Shown piece after piece: positions 60,422-64,000 of a stretch of DNA of 64,000 bases. The translations under genes were made by a program, and so were the position numbers. The stretch is from Elstera cyanobacteriorum (GTDB taxonomy: Bacteria; Pseudomonadota; Alphaproteobacteria; Elsterales; Elsteraceae), in NCBI RefSeq assembly GCF_002251735.1, contig NZ_NOXS01000033.1, positions 1 to 64,000 of the forward strand. Direction: 5' to 3'. The notes under the pieces were generated by a model. The model was not told where the DNA came from and did not search any database. It saw only the letters and a program-made list of their open reading frames with translations. How positions within the stretch are numbered: position 1 is the stretch's first letter; every line of letters begins with the position of its first letter.

Positions 60422-60955
60422 ATGAGTTCTTCTCCTCCCGAGAGTGTTACCCGCCTCGCGGGCCATGCCCATCGTGTCGTCACGCTGCTCATGTGGGGGT
60501 GGCCGACTTGGATGATCGGCTACACCTATTGGGTCGTGGAACATCGATTGCCGGACCTTCAGGACAAATGTTCGCCTGGGGTACTGCCGGTTCTAAGCTG
60601 GGTTGGAAAGAGCTTCGTTGGCGCAGGGATGCTGCTTACCGCTTTGGCGTTGTTCTATTCCCTGGGGCAGGTGCGGGTTCTGTTGGCTGAATATCGGGCA
60701 GGGCGCGTGTTCGAAGCGTGCGCGGCCCGGCAGTTGACCTGGATTGGTAAGCTCGTCCTGCTCTGGTCGATTGGTAACCCATTGTCCGAAGTGCTCTTGC
60801 ACCTCATGCTCTGGGCTATCGGGGAGCTACCGATTGATGACCTGAGTACTGAACCCGATTTTATCTTTTTGCTATTCGGCCTTTTGCTCTACGTTCTCGG
60901 TCGCATTATGGGGGAAGCGGTCCACGTGGCAGAGGACCAGAGGCTGACGATTTAA
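60422..60955 (+). CDS. DUF2975 membrane protein
   Basis: 177 aa from ATG 60422 (the frame is open to 60146, but the part before is unlike the family). Four membrane helices, including VVTLLMWGWPTWMIGYTYWV and AGMLLTALALFYSLGQVRVL. DUF2975 proteins are usually encoded next to a small Xre regulator, as here. Function unknown. Confidence 0.85.
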   Translation: MSSSPPESVTRLAGHAHRVVTLLMWGWPTWMIGYTYWVVEHRLPDLQDKCSPGVLPVLSWVGKSFVGAGMLLTALALFYSLGQVRVLLAEYRAGRVFEACAARQLTWIGKLVLLWSIGNPLSEVLLHLMLWAIGELPIDDLSTEPDFIFLLFGLLLYVLGRIMGEAVHVAEDQRLTI

Positions 60956-61197
60956 TGGGGATCCTGGTGCATCTCGATGTGATGCTGGCGAAACGCAAGA
61001 TGCGCCTGGGCGACCTTGCGGAGAAAGTCGGCATCTCCTTACAGAATCTGTCGATCCTCAAAACCGGCAAGGCCAAAGCGGTGCGCTTTTCGACGCTTGC
61101 CGCCCTGTGTCGCGCCCTTGAGTGCCAGCCGGGCGATCTGCTGGCCTTCGACCCCGATGCCCCGGACGACGGGGCGGACCCACCCGACGGGGCCTAA
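60955..61197 (+). CDS. Small Xre (YozG-like) regulator
   Basis: 80 aa. The sequence VMLAKRKMRLGDLAEKVGIS and LQNLSILKTGKAKAVRFSTL, then CRALECQPGDLL is the YozG/HTH_26 type Xre domain. Its ATG shares an A with the stop codon of the DUF2975 gene (TAATG), so both are made together; the usual pair in which the regulator controls the membrane protein. Confidence 0.9.
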   Translation: MGILVHLDVMLAKRKMRLGDLAEKVGISLQNLSILKTGKAKAVRFSTLAALCRALECQPGDLLAFDPDAPDDGADPPDGA

Positions 61198-61235
61198 GCC
61201 GCCCCCGGAGACCTTCATGTTTTGGAGTTTGATCC

Positions 61236-61748
61236 ATGCCTTTGCCACGGCTTCGTCGCGGCGAGACGGTCGCGCTTATTCTGAAACCGAACGCGCGCCT
61301 TCAGCCGTTCCGCGCCCGGACGCGGGAGTATCGCCCGCTGATGCTCCTGGGCGCCGGGCTGCTCTTGATGACCCTCGCCCTCGTCGGAAGCGCGCGCGCC
61401 GCGTCGCCGCCGCGCCCGCTCCTGCCCTCTGACGCGCAGCGCATGACGGAGGCGGAACTGAAAGTGCTAACCGCCCATCCCGCCAGCTACCGCAACCGCG
61501 ATAGTGCCGACCCCACCACCTATAGCCTGCGCCCGGACGGCACGCTGACCGTCTATCTTAACCAGGGGAAGGAGGTTTTGGACGGCAAGTGGAGCATCGA
61601 GACCGATCAACTCTGCATCCGCCTCGGCTGGTTCTACAAAAGCTGCTCCGATGCCTGGCGCCTCGGCGAGACCAGCTATTTCTTTTGGGGCGAGGATGAG
61701 GACGAGACCAGCGGCCTCGCCCGCAATACCTACGACCGACTGCGCTAA
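61236..61748 (+). CDS. Exported hypothetical protein
   Basis: 170 aa, or 135 from Met 36 at 61341. A membrane helix or signal peptide (LLGAGLLLMTLALVGSARAA) follows a basic leader. The mature domain has YSLRPDGTLTVYLNQGKEVL, then DGKWSIETDQLCIRLGWFYK; this recalls DUF995-type proteins with a small beta fold and paired Cys. Function unknown. Confidence 0.65.
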   Translation: MPLPRLRRGETVALILKPNARLQPFRARTREYRPLMLLGAGLLLMTLALVGSARAASPPRPLLPSDAQRMTEAELKVLTAHPASYRNRDSADPTTYSLRPDGTLTVYLNQGKEVLDGKWSIETDQLCIRLGWFYKSCSDAWRLGETSYFFWGEDEDETSGLARNTYDRLR

Positions 61749-61772
61749 CCCACCCTTTTTCAAGAGTTAATC

Positions 61773-63755
61773 ATGACGGCCTATACCCTCGATCTGCGCA
61801 CGGCGCAGACCGAAACCCAGTCGTTCGCCCAAAATTTGCTGACCGCCTCCGGCGCGCCGGGCATTCAGGTCAGTCGTCTAACCGGCCCGGTGCTGAGCAC
61901 GGCGGCTGCGGGAGCGTCCGATATCGCCGATGGCAGCCCAATGCTGCCCAGTCATACGTTCAATGCCGGATCACAAATGAAGATGGTCACGGCAACCGTG
62001 GTGCTGCAATTGGCCCACGAGGGGAAGCTCGATCTGAGTAAAACCGCCGCTAGCTATCTGAGCGCGGCGGAACTCAAGGGTATCGCCAATGCCGGAACCG
62101 CAACCTTGGAAAACCTGCTGTCGATGCGGTCGGGCATTCCCGACTATCTCGACGTGCTGGACGCCGACGGCAATCAGAAGTTTCTCACCGACGCGCTGAA
62201 AGACCCGTCGCGCGTTCATGGCACCGCCGATGCTTTCGATCTGGTGCGCGGTCTGGCCGCGACCAGCAAGCCCGGCGAGGCGTTCAAATATTCCAACACC
62301 AATTTCGAACTGCTGGGCCGCATCGCCGAAAGCGTGACCGGCCAGTCGCTCGAAACCCTCTGCCAAACCCGCGTCTTCCAACCGGCGGGCTTGACCCAAA
62401 CAACGACACAAGGTTGGCCGCTGACGGCAGACCGCAGCCACGGTTATGTCGTGAATGGCGACGGCAGCTTGATGGATGCCACGGGCTTGCCCGTCGATAT
62501 CGGCGGCGACGGCGGTTTGATCACGACCACCGCCGACCTGACGCGCTTTCTCGACGCGCTGTTCACCCGCAAGATTTTATTGTCCGACGCCGACCTTGCG
62601 CGCATGACGCAGCCGGTGACGGTCATCGGTAAACTCGACGGCGGTACGGTCACCTTTGGCCTGGGGATGAGCAGCTTCCGTTTTGCGGGCGATACGGTCC
62701 ACGGGTTTTCCGGTGGCGAGGCGACCAACCAATCGGCAACCTAATATTCAGCGGCGACCGGCAGCATCGTCTCGACGGTGGAAAACCGCGACCGCGTGCC
62801 GGACGGCAAGACCGATACCCACGGGCTGACCCTGAATGCCCTGGCGGATTTGGCCCTGACCGGACAGAAAAGCGGCGTTACCGGTTTGACCGCGGCCGAT
62901 ACGCTGACCCTGGTCGGCATCAGCGCCGCCGACCTTGGCGTCAGCGCCTCTGGCGCGGGCGTCACCCTCGCCTATGGGACCAGCCGCGTGCAGCTTCCGC
63001 TGGCGCTCGAAAACCTCCGCCCCGATCAAATCGGCTTTAGCGATGGGTCACGCCTGCTGGCCGGAACCACGGGCGCCGATACGCTGACGGGCGGTGCTGG
63101 GAACGACAAGCTAATCGGCGGCAATGGTGATGATGTGTTGATCGGGGGTGGTGGCACCGATCACGTCAGCCTTAGCGGCGCCCGAGCCGATTATAGTGTG
63201 ACCGCGAATAGCGATGGCAGTTGGACGGTGCGCGGCAAAGACGGGACTGATCGGTTGCAGTCGATTGAAGTTATCGATTTTACCGATCAATCGCTGACGC
63301 TGATGGCGGCGGCCGGTCCCGCCGTGCATCGGTTCTATTATAAGGACCAGGGGCTACACTTCTGGACCGCCTCGCCCGCAGAAATCGCCGCGCTGAAAGC
63401 CAAGGGCGGCGGCTACGTCGATGAAGGCGCGGTGTTTCAGGCCGCAGCGGCGGGGGACAGCGGGACGGTCGATATCTACCGGCTGTTCCACAAGGAATCC
63501 GGGCGGCATTTCTACACCGCTTCGGCCCAAGAACGGGCGGGGCTGCTGGCGAACAAAAAAAACGGCTATGTCGATGAAGGCGTGGCGTTCAAAGCCTATG
63601 GCGCCGATCTTGGCTCGCAGGAGCCGGTCTATCGGCTGTTTCACAGCAAGACCGGCACCCATTTTTATACGGACTCGCTGGCCGAGAAGCAGGCGCTGCT
63701 GGTCGGCCAGAAGGATTTCCACGATGAAGGCATCGCTTTTTGGGCAATGCCTTAG
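61773..63755 (+). pseudogene. Secreted serine hydrolase with RTX and C-terminal repeats, one stop codon
   Basis: A TAA at 62742-62744 splits a single frame of about 660 codons. Residues 1-323 form a beta-lactamase/DD-peptidase-like serine hydrolase: S67-x-x-K70 (AGSQMKMVT), the YSN motif (KYSNTNFELLG) and HGFSGG near the C-terminus. After the stop, the same frame ends the hydrolase domain (STVENRDRV), then RTX-like calcium repeats GGAGNDKLIGGNGDDVLIGG and three copies of a 45-aa repeat (RLFHKESGRHFYTAS, then YVDEGVAF). No signal peptide is visible, as is usual for type I secretion. The stop may be a recent mutation or a sequencing error. Confidence 0.75.
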
Positions 63756-63758
63756 GGC

Positions 63759-64000
63759 TTAGCCCATCACCGCTTTGCGCTGCAGCGAGACCAACTGCCC
63801 GATGCCGAGTTTGGCAAGGCGCAGTAGTTCACTGAATTGTTCTTCGCTGAACGGGTCTTGCTCCGCCGTGCCCTGGATTTCGACCAAGCCGCCGCGCCCG
63901 GTCAGCACGAAGTTCGCATCGGCCTGGGCGTTCGAATCTTCGGCATAATCGAGGTCCAGCACCGGCACGCCATTGTAAAGACCGCAGGAAATCGCCGCGA
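63759..64000 (-). CDS. rph: Ribonuclease PH, C-terminal part
   Basis: Only the last ~80 residues are in the window; the 5' end lies to the right. [20 protein letters not shown], then [20 protein letters not shown] and [20 protein letters not shown] are typical of RNase PH (3' tRNA processing by phosphorolysis). Convergent with the hydrolase gene, 3 bp away. Confidence 0.95.
   Translation of the reverse strand, partial: AAISCGLYNGVPVLDLDYAEDSNAQADANFVLTGRGGLVEIQGTAEQDPFSEEQFSELLRLAKLGIGQLVSLQRKAVMG

Noticed and set aside
1-64000. CRISPR array or cas genes
   Set aside because: No regularly spaced repeats and no Cas-like protein; the direct repeats seen are a pair only.

Overview
The window is from a GC-rich alphaproteobacterium, most likely a member of the Rhodospirillales or a relative. 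I infer this from codon use, a phaB-type reductase, a DUF2125 protein, a TIGR02186/TauE pair, a truncated globin, cpa/tad pilus genes and several sugar dehydrogenases. I cannot name the genus. There is no rRNA and no intact tRNA.

1-15.2 kb is a composite genomic island. From the left it holds a restriction-modification-like pair (PD-(D/E)XK protein facing a methyltransferase with a ribbon-helix-helix head), a second PD-(D/E)XK operon divergent from an XRE regulator across a perfect 20-bp palindrome, a WYL regulator, a tiny zinc-ribbon gene, and an overlapping operon of a core-only tyrosine recombinase, a papain/C39-like protein and a small unknown. Next comes an AT-rich integrative element: a HUH/YxxK rolling-circle Rep, two helix-turn-helix proteins and a P4-type integrase ending at a tRNA-Ala(CGC)-like 3' fragment. 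Beyond it, between two 45-bp direct repeats that each carry a terminator, lies a very AT-rich OLD-type ATPase-Toprim gene.

15.2-26.8 kb is a chromosomal sugar catabolic region: an aldo/keto reductase, LysR and LacI regulators, a LacI-type operator, a complete carbohydrate ABC transporter, and two pairs of TIM-barrel isomerase/epimerase plus Gfo/Idh/MocA dehydrogenase. The layout suits uptake of a glycoside followed by oxidation to a 3-keto sugar and epimerisation or elimination.

26.8-35.5 kb is decaying: a Crp/Fnr gene broken at a G8 tract, a Flp/Tad pilus locus whose secretin gene is fused to the ATPase half of cpaE and then frameshifted, two different IS5-family transposase scraps on either side of a 2-hydroxyacid dehydrogenase, a Sel1-like fragment, and a chemoreceptor gene cut by a stop codon and by an IS scrap.

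35.5-64 kb is mostly ordinary chromosome: a globin with a likely NsrR site, a saccharopine-dehydrogenase-like enzyme, TauE/TIGR02186/Usp, a metal-homeostasis block (UreE-like, two COG0523 GTPases, DUF924, WD40), an Xre antitoxin with a truncated RES toxin, DMT and MFS exporters with their regulators, HicBA with an unusual HicA, the ComM-type ATPase, phaB, a DUF2975/Xre pair, and a long secreted hydrolase with RTX repeats interrupted by one stop codon. The window ends inside rph.
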